NCBI GenBank assembly: GCA_016802295.1
Contig: JAESIW010000137.1
Location: 3,813,961 to 3,877,960 of the forward strand
Reading direction: 5' to 3'
Source of the DNA: Brachionus rotundiformis
Lineage: Eukaryota; Rotifera; Eurotatoria; Ploima; Brachionidae
DNA: 64,000 nucleotides
A program made the position numbers and the translations under genes. Positions 36,641 through 48,000 of the stretch are shown piece after piece (positions within the stretch are counted from its first letter, which is position 1; each line of letters starts with the position of its first letter). The notes under the pieces are model-generated. The model did not search any database. It worked only from the letters and a program-made list of their open reading frames with translations, and was not told the origin of the DNA.

Positions 36641-37117
36641 TAAGAAGCGTTTAAGAAAGAAAAAAAACTTTTATTCCTAAATGTAAATTTCCTAAATTAC
36701 CAGCTTTTTACCATCCATATTTTTTTCTCTAAGATAAAGTTTTGAGTGCTAAATTAATTAGGTGAGGTTTTGTTTATGTTTTTTTTTCAAAAATCAAATC
36801 ATTATGGAAAGATCTAATTTAAAAACTTAATTTTTAAATATAAAATTTAATTTTTAAATTATTATCTTTCGATCAAAAAATAATTATTTTAAGTAAATTT
36901 TCTTTCATAAGAGAACACAAAATTTTATTAAATTATATTTTAATTTGATAAAACCAGCTGTATAATTAATTATTTATTTTATTTAAGTTTTTTTTTAATA
37001 AATCAATTACTTAAAAATATTCTGGATAGTTTTTAATACCGATTTCAACCTAAAATGAGCCCTTTAACAATTTTTACCAGTCAATTAAGTCTAATCATCA
37101 TGATTATTTAAAAACAC
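36641..37117. other. AT-rich intergenic DNA
   Basis: No gene seen. It could contain 3' exons of the small membrane protein at 37118-37381, but none was convincing. Confidence 0.4.
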
Positions 37118-37381
37118 TTACTCACTTGTCTTTATTTCGTTATTATCTAGTATAGAATTTTCTCCTATAAAAAAATTTAAAAATTTTCGAATTTTATCTT
37201 TTATTTGTAGATAGAAATGAGTCATCTGAGCATACAAAAACCACTTGTGTATACTTGAAGATAAACAAATGGTCACAATCACAAAAAGCCAATAAAGCCA
37301 AATTTGGTAGAATGGCGCCAGGCCGTTAAGACAAAAATTTTGAAAAACTTTCGACTCTAAATTTCGAAATAATTTATTCAT
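37118..37381 (-). CDS. hypothetical single-pass membrane protein (possibly partial)
   Basis: An 87-codon frame with a real ATG at 37381-37379. A hydrophobic segment of about 20 residues (around residues 23-45, YQIWLYWLFVIVTICLS) is followed by aromatic and basic sequence and an acidic end. Near its 3' end the DNA reads ACAAGTGAGTAAGTG, so a donor site (GTAAGT) could continue the gene into another exon. It lies head-to-head with PABP 260 bp away. No family is recognised. Confidence 0.4.
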   Translation of the reverse strand: MNKLFRNLESKVFQNFCLNGLAPFYQIWLYWLFVIVTICLSSSIHKWFLYAQMTHFYLQIKDKIRKFLNFFIGENSILDNNEIKTSE

Positions 37382-37640
37382 TAAGGTAAATTAAAGAAAA
37401 AATTTGAGAGAAAATTTTGAAATTAAATCCAAGCAATTTTTTATATCATATATATACAGAATAACTTACACACGTGCTTATAAATAAATTAATAAAATTC
37501 TTAAAAGTCCTTTTTTTTCTAAATCAGGTTAACAAATATCTAAATTTTTTCAATTAATAAAGGCGCTTTAAACAAAATAATTCATTTAATTTATTTTTTT
37601 TATTTAGAATCAAGTTAAAAAATTAAAAAGTTCCTAAAAA

Positions 37641-40064
37641 ATGGTCGAAGCATCTGCAACTCCATTATCTTACCAAAACACTTCATTGTATGTAGGTGAT
37701 TTAGATCCTTATGTAACCGAAGCCCAACTGCTTGAAAAGTTCTCGACAGTAGGCAATGTAGTTCTAGTGAGAATTTGCCGAGACAAAATAACCAGACAGT
37801 CGCTTGGTTATGCTTATGTCAATTTTAGCCAGCCTTCAGAGGCCGAGCGTGCTCTGGACACGCTTAACTTTGACCTCTTGGCAAACAAACCTATGAGAAT
37901 TATGTGGTCTCAGCGAGATCCGGCCATACGACGCTCAGGAGTTGGAAACGTGTTCATCAAAAATCTTGACAAATCCATTGATAACAAGAGCTTGTACGAC
38001 ACTTTCTCCACATTTGGAAACATCATATCATGCAAAATAATGTGCGATGAGCACGGCTCCAAGGGTTATGGATTCGTGCATTTTGAAACCCAGGAAGCGG
38101 CCGAAAAAGCTATTCAGAATGTCAACAACATGTCCCTTAATGGCAAAATAGTCTATGTTGGACCTTTCTTGTCCAAAGCAAGCAGATTTGACAACGCCAA
38201 AGCACCAAATGGTACTCAAATGTTCACCAATCTTTATGTTAAAAACTTTGACAGCAATTTTGACGACACCAAGCTCAAAGAACTATTTGAAAAGTACGGA
38301 GAAGTAACCAGCGTCAAGATTGCACGTGACTCTAATCGTAAATCACTTGGATATGGCTTTGTCAACTTTAAAAACTATCAAGATGCTGCGAAGGTAATTT
38401 TTAAAGGGATAATAAACCATTAATGTATATAAAATCTTGATTCCACGTCTCCAAGTTTTTATACTTATATTCTTGCTAAATTAAATATGATATACAAGTT
38501 AATTAGTTTTATTAATTAAATTAAAAAGCTAAATACAAATAAAATCAATCACAAGTTGAGTAATTTGTAAGCAAAATTACAACTTCACAGGACTAGTTAA
38601 TTCAATTCCATTTAATAAAAGGCTCAGAGCCATAAAGAAACTTTGATTCAAAATCAAAATCTAATCCAACTTGTTCAAATTCTTGTCTATAAATTCATAT
38701 CATATTTAATATTTATTATTAAAAAGACTGTTTTCTATAATTTATTACCGACTATTTGATCAAATAATCAAATTAAAACAATTTTTTTTCTGAAGAAGCT
38801 TAGGACCAAAATAGAAAAAAAATTAAAATAATAAAAAATTGATTTTTTTTTGTGGCATAAAAACTAAGCTAAAAATTCAATTTATATAATTTTCTTATAC
38901 AAAATTTGATTTCTCAACATGATATTTTTTGTATTAATATTAAGATTTTTGTAAGATGCCTTATAGATAATATGTATTTGATATAGTTTAAAATTTTCAA
39001 AAATTAACTTTGATTATTGAATTCTTAAAACACTGACTGACTTAAAATTTCTTGACAAATCTATTTTAAAAAATTAAATAAAACGGATAATTTAATTTTG
39101 TTTAATTAAGGCTTTGAAAGAAATGTCCGAAAGTGATGAGAACAATAATTCAGAAAAAAAATTGTACGTGTCCGTATTTCAAAAAAAATCGGAACGAATG
39201 AACCAACTTAGAAAACAGTATGAGGAAAAAAATGCCAAAAAATACTACGGAATTAATTTGTTTGTGAAAAACTTGGATGATAAAATAGATGACGAACGCT
39301 TGAAGCGCGAATTTGCTGTCTTTGGACAAATAACAAGTGCCAAAGTAATGATTGATCCAAGTGGTCGGTCAAAAGGCTTTGGTTTTGTTTGTTACTCGTC
39401 ACCTGAAGAGGCTACGAGGGCAGTAGCTGAGATGAATGGACGAATTGTTGGTACTAAGCCGTTGTATGTAGCAATGGCACAGCGAAAAGATGAAAGACGG
39501 AAAATACTTGCCTCCCAATTCCGTGAAAGGATACAGAATACGCAGTTTTACTTGCAGTCATCGAATCCTTATTATCAGCAACAAGTTCAAGGACGCATGA
39601 ATCCATTCCAAAATTACTCAAACATGAGAAGTACTGTACCTAGATGGCCTCAAGTTGCAGGGGCTACAATGCCTCGTCCAAACTTTCCGCAAAACTACTA
39701 CCTGCAGCAAGTCGGTAGTGTAAGAAATAATAACTTATTAACACAGCATTTACAACAGCAAAGAATGCCCAAAGTCCAGAAAAATTCGACTTCTACATCA
39801 ATACCTGGCCAGGACCCATTGACAACAGAGATGCTTGCTTCGGCGAACCCTCAAGAGCAAAAGCAAATGCTTGGAGAGCGTCTGTACCCAATAATTTCTG
39901 GAATGTACCCGGATCTAGCCAGTAAAATAACAGGAATGCTTTTAGAGATTGATAATTCGGAGCTATTACATATGTTGGAATCTTCAGACTCCCTAAGGTC
40001 TAAAGTAGAAGAAGCAGTTACTGTTTTGCGAGCTCATCAGCAACAAGCAAGACAAAATGTTTAA
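37641..40064 (+). CDS. cytoplasmic poly(A)-binding protein
   Basis: Binds mRNA poly(A) tails, links them to the eIF4F complex and controls deadenylation and translation. Two exons, 37641-38393 and 39111-40064, with a 717-bp phase-0 intron inside RRM3; 568 aa against about 630-640 in typical PABPC proteins. RRM1 has SLYVGDLD and LGYAYVNF, RRM2 NVFIKNLD and KGYGFVHF, RRM3 NLYVKNFD and LGYGFVNF, RRM4 NLFVKNLD and KGFGFVCY. A Gln/Asn/Pro-rich linker precedes the C-terminal MLLE (PABC) domain with QEQKQMLGERLYP and KITGMLLEIDNSELLHMLES, the PAM2-peptide binding surface. An acceptor-like TATTTAG at 37601-37607 just upstream suggests a 5'UTR intron or a trans-splice site. AATAAA lies at 40147. The shortness is in the linker. 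Confidence 0.97.
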
Positions 40065-40372
40065 ATTTTTATTAATTTATTAGTTTTTTTTTAAAATTGA
40101 TTTAAAGGAATATTTAACTTTGTTTCCATCTATTTTTTCCAATTTGAATAAAATTTTGTTAAGAAAAATTACTAAGTATCTTATGAATTTATATTTGTTG
40201 ATTTATGACATAGTTTTTATATCAATCAATATGAATAGTTAATTGGACTTATTAGAAAAAATAGTTCAAAATTAGTAGTTTGGTATAAAATGTAGATTTT
40301 CTAAAATAAAGTAAGGAATAGAAAATCATTACTAGAATAAGAATTCATTTGATAGATATTAATAGAATATTT

Positions 40373-40516
40373 TCACTCTAAGTCATGGCCAAGTCTCCAC
40401 AGTCTTAATAGCTGAGCTTTTTTAATTGGGCATGACAACATATGAATCAGTGCATAGAATGGAACAGTCTTCATAAACAAAAATGGTACCATCAATTCAA
40501 CTTCTGCTTTTGTAGC
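40373..40516 (-). CDS. orphan terminal exon candidate, hydrophobic product
   Basis: After an acceptor (TTTTTTAG) the minus strand encodes 47 residues in phase 0 to a stop: ATKAEVELMVPFLFMKTVPF, then YALIHMLSCPIKKAQ and LLRLWRLGHDLE. The sequence is far more protein-like than its surroundings. No matching upstream exon was identified; the PAN/LamG gene just upstream ends in its own stop codon, so that gene might be nested in an intron of this one. It could instead be a gene fragment. Family not recognised. Confidence 0.35.
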   Translation of the reverse strand, partial: ATKAEVELMVPFLFMKTVPFYALIHMLSCPIKKAQLLRLWRLGHDLE

Positions 40517-40620
40517 CTAAAAAATTTTAAATCATTTAAAATCTAATTTTATTAATTATAAATTTTTTATAAATAAATATAGGTAAAAAATATTGATTTA
40601 ATATAAAAAAAAAGCATTAG

Positions 40621-41641
40621 TTAATGATAATTAAAAACATATTCATTTTTTATATCTGTAACATTCAATTCAACATTGAAAAATTTTATATCATCGCAAT
40701 AGAAATTACCATTTGAATTTGAGGCCCAATTACTCTTTCCAAAAAAAATACTAGATCTTTCAACAGGATTTAAAGGATTCAATACACCAGTGTCATAGAA
40801 CTCTGCCAAACTTCCGTTCAAATAAATCTTGTAAACTCCAAATTTTAGTGTAAAACCTAAGTGATACCAAGCATTTAAATTCAAAATAAGTGAAGGAGAT
40901 TGCTTGACATAGTTGTTTTGATTGTTATATAAGTGAAAGCATATTTTGTCAACATGACATGAAAGACTAATTAAAACATTATTGTTTGATTTTCCATTGC
41001 CAAAGTCAAACAAAGTCTGCACTGGTTCATGAGCTTTCAATTTCGCCCAGACTAAAACAGTAAATTCATTTCCAAAATAAACCCCACTAGGAGCTTTCAT
41101 AAAACCATATTGAAAATTAATTGCTGAATTATCAGATCCGAAGCGATCTTGGACATAAATAGTGTTGATAGGATCGTAAAGATCTTTTGATCCGGCCAAA
41201 TCCTTTGATTGTCCTTGTTCTATAGGCCAGTAATTAATTAGACCGTAACTTTGTAATCAAATTTAATTAGAAAATTTTAAAATTAAATATTTTAAATATT
41301 TTAACTTTTTTTGAATTTTTTTTTCGTATAAAATACCATTTTGATCACTTTGAATATAAAACTTGGCATAGAATGAATAAAGTTTGCATATTGACGAATT
41401 GAACGAAACATAGTGACACTGTAGTGCTCTAGAACAGTGACTAAAACATTTTATACGGTTGTTTACCTGCAATTTATCTACATTTATGCCATGTTTATTT
41501 TCAAATATTGACTGGTCAATTTTTTTAATAAATAAATTTTCACCATTTACTTAAATTTCAACTTTATATGTTTTTTCTTATTTTAAATGGCTTACTTTTG
41601 TTCAGATTTAATATCAAAAACATAAGGATAAAGGTCCTCAT
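40621..41641 (-). CDS. secreted PAN/apple-like plus laminin-G-like protein
   Basis: Three exons on the minus strand: 41641-41596, 41549-41306 and 41248-40621 (introns 46 and 57 bp; phases agree), 305 aa. The first exon is a signal peptide (MRTFILMFLILNLNK). Exon 2 encodes a small cysteine module resembling PAN/apple domains: NNRIKCFSHCSRALQC, then SSICKLYSF and GILYEKK. Exon 3 is a concanavalin/LamG fold: LINYWPIEQG, YVQDRFGSDNSAINFQYGFM, GVYFGNEFTVLVWAKL, LFDFGNGKSNNNVLISL, LNAWYHLGFTL, IYLNGSL and IFFGKSNW. Such extracellular LamG proteins generally bind glycans or proteins; the partner is unknown. Without the two small upstream exons the gene would look like a leaderless LamG fragment. Confidence 0.82.
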
Positions 41642-43655
41642 AATATTTTAATACAAAAAATAATTAAATATAAACCTCTAATTAATTGATTGCTTTTATT
41701 TATATTTAAAACTTCCCTAAAAAATTATAGAAAATTAAATAAAAACTGTTCAAATATTAAATATCTTTTATCAGATTTAATATTTTCTTAGAAAAAGTAA
41801 AAATCAAATGTTATAATACGGCAAAAATAATCGGAAAACATAAAACAACAATAATAACTTGGTTTTAATTAAATTAAATTGACTGTCTTTAAGATTAACT
41901 TTTCTAAATATAAGAAAAAGTTAAATTTGTTTAAATATTAATTGATTTTTAAATTCAGGACAAATAAATAATATTGGAAAAATTTTGTCTCGATTTTTAA
42001 ATTCATTAAGCTTAATGAATGATGGGTGAAATTCAGTTTTTAAAAGATTTATATCGGACGATAATCAATTAGTTTCAAGTTGATTATTATTACTATTTAT
42101 TTGATTGAACGACTTAAAGACCAAGTAAAAATTGAAAATAAGATAAATAAAAAAATACTTATAATTTTATAAGAAAAAATATAATCAACTCCAGCCAATT
42201 TTAATGTGTCTGTTACAGTGCACTACTTTAACCTTCAGCGGAAACAAGTTATAGGATTTAACACTGTGTAAAATATTTGGCTGTTTTTTTTTGTTTTTCT
42301 TTTATTATTATTGTCTTTACTATTATTTTTGTTGATTTTCTTAATTATTTGTTAGGCTATAAGTGGCCATTTATTATTAAACTATTAAAAAGTTAATCTC
42401 TTTAATTTTTTTATAAGCCGTACCACCAGATCTTGAAATATCCGAAATATATAAATAAAAAAGGTTCATAACACTGGAAATAATTACCAATTTAATAATT
42501 AATTTTTTGCTTAAAAATTAAATGCACAAAAATAAAACAAATATAATAACCTTAAAATTTAACAAATATAAGAAGTGGCTAGTTCAACTGGCTTTTATAT
42601 GTTTATTATTATTCTATTCATTATTTTAGTGTCTATTGTAGACAACTATTATCAATATTTTAAATGTAAGGTATTTTAGTGGCAACATTTGATTAATCCT
42701 AACTTAACTAATAAATTAATGATTTATAAAAAATTAAAATAAAAATGTTTTCATTAGGAATTGAATGTGCTATGGTCATAGTTAAGTGTGTGCCAATAGA
42801 AAATTTCAAATGCATATTATTATTGTATAAAATTAATAATAATTAACAAAAAATGGCTAATCAAATTTAATTTGGATAAAACAACTTGAATTGATCTGTT
42901 GGTAATTTTGAGATTTTACCTGAACAAAAACAAAAATCAGCAAATTTGAATTATTCAGCTAAGCTTTTTAAATTTTAATGATTAAATAGCCATATTAGTT
43001 AAATTATTTAAATTGGTTTAAATGACTCATGGAGATAAAATGGTATAAATAGGATGTCATTTTAGTCATTTAAATCATCAAAAATTTAAAAAAAATTTAG
43101 TCATCAAAACTCTGCCGAAGGTGCTACTGGCTTCGACCATCATCCAGTATGGAACCCAAAACGACTTTTTTTTTAGTGCTTGGGTGAATGTCCCACTAGC
43201 TTCATAGAGAAAAAAGTCGTCATAACTATGCCAGTTCCAAGCCCGTTTGCAAAAAATAGAGGGTGACATAAAAATAATAATTTTACATATACACATACAA
43301 GTTTTACAAACTAAAAATCTCAACTTAATTTAGTATATCAAAACGAAATTAAAAAAAGTCTCGATTATAATCTTGATTTTAGGAAAGTAAAGTTTTAGGT
43401 TTTTCCAGAATTCTTACCAGTCCCGAGCGATATGATTTTATTTTTTTTTTGAAACCTGGTCATTTCGAATTTTTTATATTTGATTTTGTCTTCCCATTAC
43501 CCATTAGAATTCATTTATAAAAAAATTGGCAATATTTAGCTACACAATATATATTTTAATAAAAGAAATTTAATAATTTAGATTTTATTCGATAATTAAA
43601 ATTTATGTTATTTATTTAACTCATTATTGATGCTTCATTAGGAAGAAATTTTTAT
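41642..43655. other. AT-rich intergenic DNA with one GC-richer patch
   Basis: No supported gene. The patch at about 43078-43260 contains two imperfect internal repeats (CTCTGCCGAAGGTGCTACTGG against CTATGCCAG...CACTAGCTTC on comparison). It gives an 81-codon minus-strand frame that I consider repeat-derived, not a gene. Confidence 0.4.
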
Positions 43656-44153
43656 TCAACCATTTCGTAACTTTAATTCTGAATTTTCACTTTTCCATGG
43701 TGCGTCAGCACTGTTTGTTATCGAATTAACTGAATTACTTTTCATCAAAGGAATTCTATTTATCTGAGTTCGGCTCATTTCCAAAGTACTCAAAGGCATT
43801 ATATTTTGAATCATTTTCTGGTCTACATTGTTGAAACTTGATCTATAAGAAATTGAATTTTTATTAGTAATGTAATTAGGTGAGAGTCCTTGGTTCTGTT
43901 TTGATATTGATTTGTAATTAATATTTTGGGAATTGGGACTATCATTTTGACCATTCCTTTTTTCATTAGTGGCTAATTTGAGCGGGTTTAGACCTTGAAA
44001 TCTAAACTGATTTATGTAAAAGCTTGGGTTGTATCCGAAAGGTTTAGCTTGTGGTCTTGGATAAAAATGAGAAGAATAAGGCCTTTTCATCCTGATGTTA
44101 CTAGACAAACACTCAGCAATCAATATTATAAGAATTACAGACTGGAAATTCAT
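43656..44153 (-). CDS. hypothetical secreted Asn/Ser-rich protein
   Basis: A complete 165-aa single-exon frame with an ATG start. It has a clear signal peptide (MNFQSVILIILIAECLSSN) followed by a possible dibasic-type site (RMKR). The rest is Asn-, Ser-, Pro- and aromatic-rich and without cysteines, so it is likely disordered: FYPRPQAKPFGYNP, then GQNDSPNSQNINYKS. A neuropeptide-precursor-like or matrix-like protein is possible, but repeated amidation sites (G-K-R) are not seen. No family is recognised. Confidence 0.55.
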   Translation of the reverse strand: MNFQSVILIILIAECLSSNIRMKRPYSSHFYPRPQAKPFGYNPSFYINQFRFQGLNPLKLATNEKRNGQNDSPNSQNINYKSISKQNQGLSPNYITNKNSISYRSSFNNVDQKMIQNIMPLSTLEMSRTQINRIPLMKSNSVNSITNSADAPWKSENSELKLRNG

Positions 44154-44379
44154 TTTTATTCAAATAGGAAGAATTTTTCCTTTTTATATTGCAAAATGGA
44201 ACAAAAATTTATAATGGATTAATTAGACAAAAAAATTAATTGTATCTTTCACATGATTATTTTGACTTAAATTAAAATTATTCTTGGTAGAAAAAATTTT
44301 AATTGAATAGAACTAAAATAAAGAGACAAGACATTTTGATAAAAAGAGTCATCAAAATAAATTTAAAAATTATTTAGTC
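44154..44379. other. short AT-rich upstream flank
   Basis: Putative promoter side of the secreted protein gene; no defined motif is claimed. Confidence 0.3.
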
Positions 44380-44497
44380 AAGAAAAAAGCCCGTCCTCGT
44401 AATGACCAGTTCATGTGGGTTCAAAAAGAAATTGTCGCTAAGGATAGGGTCGAATGGTTGGGATGTCGCGATGCCTTACGCTCCACTGGTAGTTGAA
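44380..44497 (+). mobile_element. LINE ORF2 C-terminal fragment
   Basis: Reads KKKARPRNDQFMWVQKEIVA, then KDRVEWLGCRDALRSTGS and a stop. 'DRxEWxxxxxALxSTG' is the usual last motif of RTE/Nimb-like ORF2 proteins. It belongs with the relics at 12280-12480 and 36180-36640. Confidence 0.55.
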
Positions 44498-45363
44498 TAT
44501 ATATCATGATTTTTAATTGCAGTCTTTTTTCAAATTCTTAAATAAAAAATTTTAATCTCCAAATTGGTAACCCATCATCGAAAATTTTCAAAAAGTACAG
44601 CTAAATTAGCCAAAACTTTAATTCAAATAAATTTGTTTCATTAATATTTTTTATTATTTTGAAAATTAAAATATTTTGAAAATATATAAAATAACTATTA
44701 AAATTTAATTTAGCAAAAATCAGCATAAAAATTATCAAGAAAATTTCTTATTTTAAAATGTTATTTAAAATCAATGATCTCGAAAAACCGCATTGTATTT
44801 TAAATTAATTGATTAATTTTTATCAAAAATTTAAAAAATCTAAAGATATTTTTTATCAGCGATTATTAACGACAAGAAGTCTTATTTTGAAAATTCAATG
44901 GTAAATATTTTCCAAATAGCTGGTTAATCACTTAGATTAATCTCTACTTGGAGCTTTAAACTATTCTTAATTTTTAAAAATAAATTATAAATAAACAAGC
45001 TCTTTAATAATGCTTAGCGTCGAGCTAAAATAACTCAACTTTCTCTAAAAGTTCATGAGTGAGCATTTAGCTTAGAGGGACATCTGATCAGCCGATGATA
45101 TTTGATTGCTTTATGAGCAAAAAAGTTTCCAAAGCATCTAGAAAAACATCGCACATTCAAAACTAGTTCAAAAATATTCCACAGGGTAAGACATTTCAAA
45201 GCAAAATCCAAAAAGCATATCATTAGATCTAAGTTTTTCTCTAATTGTTCTCCAATTTTCTATAAGCGCTTCACTAACTCTCTGATTTTGGTATAAAAAT
45301 CTCTTACATTTGGCTTCATTTTGTTGTTGATTTCAAACAAATCTAGCTTACTCTAAATCGACA
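44498..45363. other. upstream region of JPT
   Basis: AT-rich until about 44980, then mixed composition over the 370 bp before the JPT start (45000-45363), probably promoter and 5'UTR. No canonical element is claimed. Confidence 0.4.
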
Positions 45364-45807
45364 ATGACTTCGGCCAACTATTTCACAGGTTACATGAACG
45401 ACAAGCCGACAAGTCGAGTTATAAACCCGCCAGGTGGTCGTGCCAGCAACATTTTTGGTGGAAGCGATCTTGAGGAATCGAGCGCCAAAAAGAAGGAGAA
45501 CATTCGGCCAATATCAAACATATTTAGTGAAGCCGAACCACCCAGGTCCTCTAGCAGACCGGACCGCATGAAGTCAAACATATTTGGGGATGATTCGACT
45601 AAAAGCGAGCAAAATGTAAGTAACAAGAAGCGTGCTGGAATCAACCCGATCACTGGACGACCATTTGAAGACGAGGAGAAAAAAGAAGAGCAAAGGGCCA
45701 GTCAAGAGTCTAAAGGAGATGATTTAGAAGGAAAAACTGCCAAAATGATTCATACGTCAAGCAAGGTGCTGCAACCTCCTGGCGGAAAGTCCCATAAATT
45801 GTGGTAA
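45364..45807 (+). CDS. Jupiter/HN1-family microtubule-associated protein
   Basis: A 147-aa intrinsically disordered, intronless protein. It contains the repeated short motifs of the Jupiter (JPT1/HN1) family: SRVINPPGGRASNIFGG near the N-terminus, then ISNIFSEAEPP and KSNIFGDD, NPITGRPF, and a closing VLQPPGGKSHKLW. Jupiter in Drosophila binds microtubules; the vertebrate proteins are small cytosolic and nuclear phosphoproteins. The tandem 'SNIF(G/S)' and paired 'PPGG' boxes at both ends make the assignment strong despite low overall conservation. The start ATG (45364) follows a mixed-composition leader without in-frame ATG. Confidence 0.85.
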   Translation: MTSANYFTGYMNDKPTSRVINPPGGRASNIFGGSDLEESSAKKKENIRPISNIFSEAEPPRSSSRPDRMKSNIFGDDSTKSEQNVSNKKRAGINPITGRPFEDEEKKEEQRASQESKGDDLEGKTAKMIHTSSKVLQPPGGKSHKLW

Positions 45808-46924
45808 AAATGACAAAATGGAATATTAATCAGAATGAATCAATTTTTTTATCGATCGATCTCAGTTTAGAGTTTTTTATAGTTTAAAATCTAAATAATT
45901 ATGAATCTAGCCTTTATTAAAATAATAACTTTAAAAAAATTGCTAAAGGTCAAATTTATTTAAATTTCAATATTCTAAAAATAGCATTTTTAATATAAAA
46001 TTTAATTTAATAAATTTGTCCCTGAGTTGATTTTGATTGTTTGATTAAAATAAATTCCACGTATTTTTTTAAGTTTAAATTATAAAGAAATATTTAAATA
46101 GTTAATATTTAACTTGTAATTTAGATTTATAATCAGAATTAAGTACAGATGTATTCAGAATTTTGTTTATAAAGTTTTTGGCCAAAAGAACAATTTTTTT
46201 ATCATAAGAAATGTAGTAATTCTTAGTTATTTCTTCGAAATTACCAACATAAAGTTAATTTAAACTTCCTAACAATTCAATATTCCATTTAATTTTTATT
46301 TTTAACTGTAAATTAACTTAAATTTCAGTTTTCAAACAGCCAAAGTCGATATGTTTTTATCTTTAAAACTACATAATTAATAATTTTAAATAAAATAAAA
46401 ATGTGTTCAATATTTTTTTATTTTATGCTTCGAAAAATGCTTATATTGTTGTTATTATTTATTCTAAATAATTTGAGCCACTCGGAATAACAACATTTAT
46501 TCTTTTTAGCCACGCGAATGAACAAAATAATAAAATAATCAACTAAATACTAATCTATTGCAGAATTATTATAAATTTAGGTGGATTATTAGGATAAGCA
46601 GTTTTTTTCGATTCAACTAAAGATAGTGACCCAGATTTACCAAATTCTCACATTCAGCAGATACCAAATAAACCATTGGAAAATTGAGAAAACCCAGACC
46701 CAGAAACACCATAACATTTCTATTTCAAGTTTACTATCATGTATTATAAGCAATCAAAATATAAATTAAATAAGTTAGATATTTAACTAAAAAGAAATGA
46801 CAGATATGACTAATAGATTAGAATCATTATTATTAAAAATAGGTTCTTTGGGTTTAACGCTTTGGGTCTAATAATAATAAAATGTATAGTATATAATAAA
46901 AAGCTATAATGTGAGTGATCTCAT
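45808..46924. other. AT-rich intergenic DNA
   Basis: No supported gene. A short plus-strand open segment at about 46600-46690 (DSTKDSDPDLPNSHIQQIP) looks coding-like but ends quickly; it may be a stray exon or relic. Confidence 0.35.
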
Positions 46925-48000
46925 GAAATGGAGTTTTAGGCTCCACTGTAATAGCTTTCTAAATTTAGTTTGTCAAGTTTATTTTTGAATTCATTTATTT
47001 CATTTGATTTAACTACTTCTTTTGATAATTTCAAGTGTTGTTGGGTTTAGTTCTTGCAATCTTTTTTCATAAGATTTCATATTCTCTTGATATCAGTTGA
47101 TTGTCTTTGAACTGTTTCGATGGCGTTTATGTCTTTCTTCAAGTAAGGTCTCCAAGTTGTAACTCCATACTCAAGATGAGGTCTAACAAAAGCTATCAAG
47201 AATCTTGATACTGATTCCTTATTGTGAAATTTAAATGTTTGTTTTAACATTCCAATTCCTCTTTTTTTATTGACGAATTTATGTGAGTTGATCACTTTAA
47301 GTCTTAAGATATTGTGAAACCTAATTCTTTCTCTTATTTGGTTTCTGAAATTTTCTTGTTATCTAAATGGTATTCATTACGAGGGTTATTGTTTCCGATG
47401 TGTAAAACCTTGCACTTAAGGTCATTTAGACCAAAAAGCCATCTTTTGGTCCAATTTTAAATTTCATATGGGTCGTTTCTGAGTAGATCAGATTTTTCAA
47501 ATTGATCAAACATTTTTCCCAATTTAGTGCCATCGGCAAATAGTTCATAAAAACTGCTTGCTTTATCATCTAAGTCGTTCAAATGTATGATAAATAGTAG
47601 TGGGCCTCAGACGGAACCTTGTGGTACACCACTTGAGACCTGTGTCCAAGCTTAACACTAGGAGACCCGGCGGGTTTTTTAGACCCATTTTTTTAAATTT
47701 CAAATCTCAATATCTTTTGAATGCAGAAACAGAATTTAATATTCAGTATTTTATTTTATAGATTTATGGAGACTTTATTGAATATTAAAAAAAAATGTTG
47801 CTATTCTATGATAGTTTTTTTAAAAATTAGTTTTTAAATTTTTGTTATTTTTTGGTCGGGCTTTCTAGTGTTAAGCTGTGTTACCAAGGACTACTCTCTG
47901 TTTGCGGTCAGTAAGATATGCTTGTATCCAATTGACTATTTTATTATCAAGACCATATTTTCTGACATACGTTTGAATATTTCCTTAAACTTGAATAATC
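46925..48000 (-). mobile_element. dead LINE interrupted by a MITE
   Basis: Minus-strand ORF2 pieces in order: YVRKYGLDNKIVNWIQAYLT, DRKQRVVLGN, then the inserted MITE (47656-47870), then WTQVSSGVPQGSV, PLLFIIHLNDL, LFADGTKLGK, GLNDLKCKVLHIGNNNP, KTFKFHNKESVSRF, VRPHLEYGVTTWRPYLKKDI and KEVVKSNEINEFKNKLDKL. This is the RT domain and C-terminus of a CR1/Jockey-like element, 5' truncated and full of stops. The catalytic F-A-D-D motif reads FADG. Confidence 0.85.
47652..47874. mobile_element. piggyBac-like MITE, copy 2 (nested in a LINE)
   Basis: Element 47656-47870 (215 bp) with TTAA on both sides and TIRs CACTAGGAGACCCGG / CACTAGAAAGCCCGA. It is about 18 bp longer than copy 1 because of an extra AT-rich block near 47780. 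It lies inside the LINE RT domain: removing the element and one TTAA rejoins the LINE reading between LGNT and WTQVSSG. Confidence 0.88.

Noticed and set aside
43078..43323. 81-codon minus-strand frame
   Set aside because: It lies in a patch with internal repeats and has no recognisable domain or splice context; probably repeat-derived.
47077..47295. 72-codon hypothetical protein
   Set aside because: It is part of the LINE ORF2 relic (RPHLEYGVTTWRP motif), not an independent gene.
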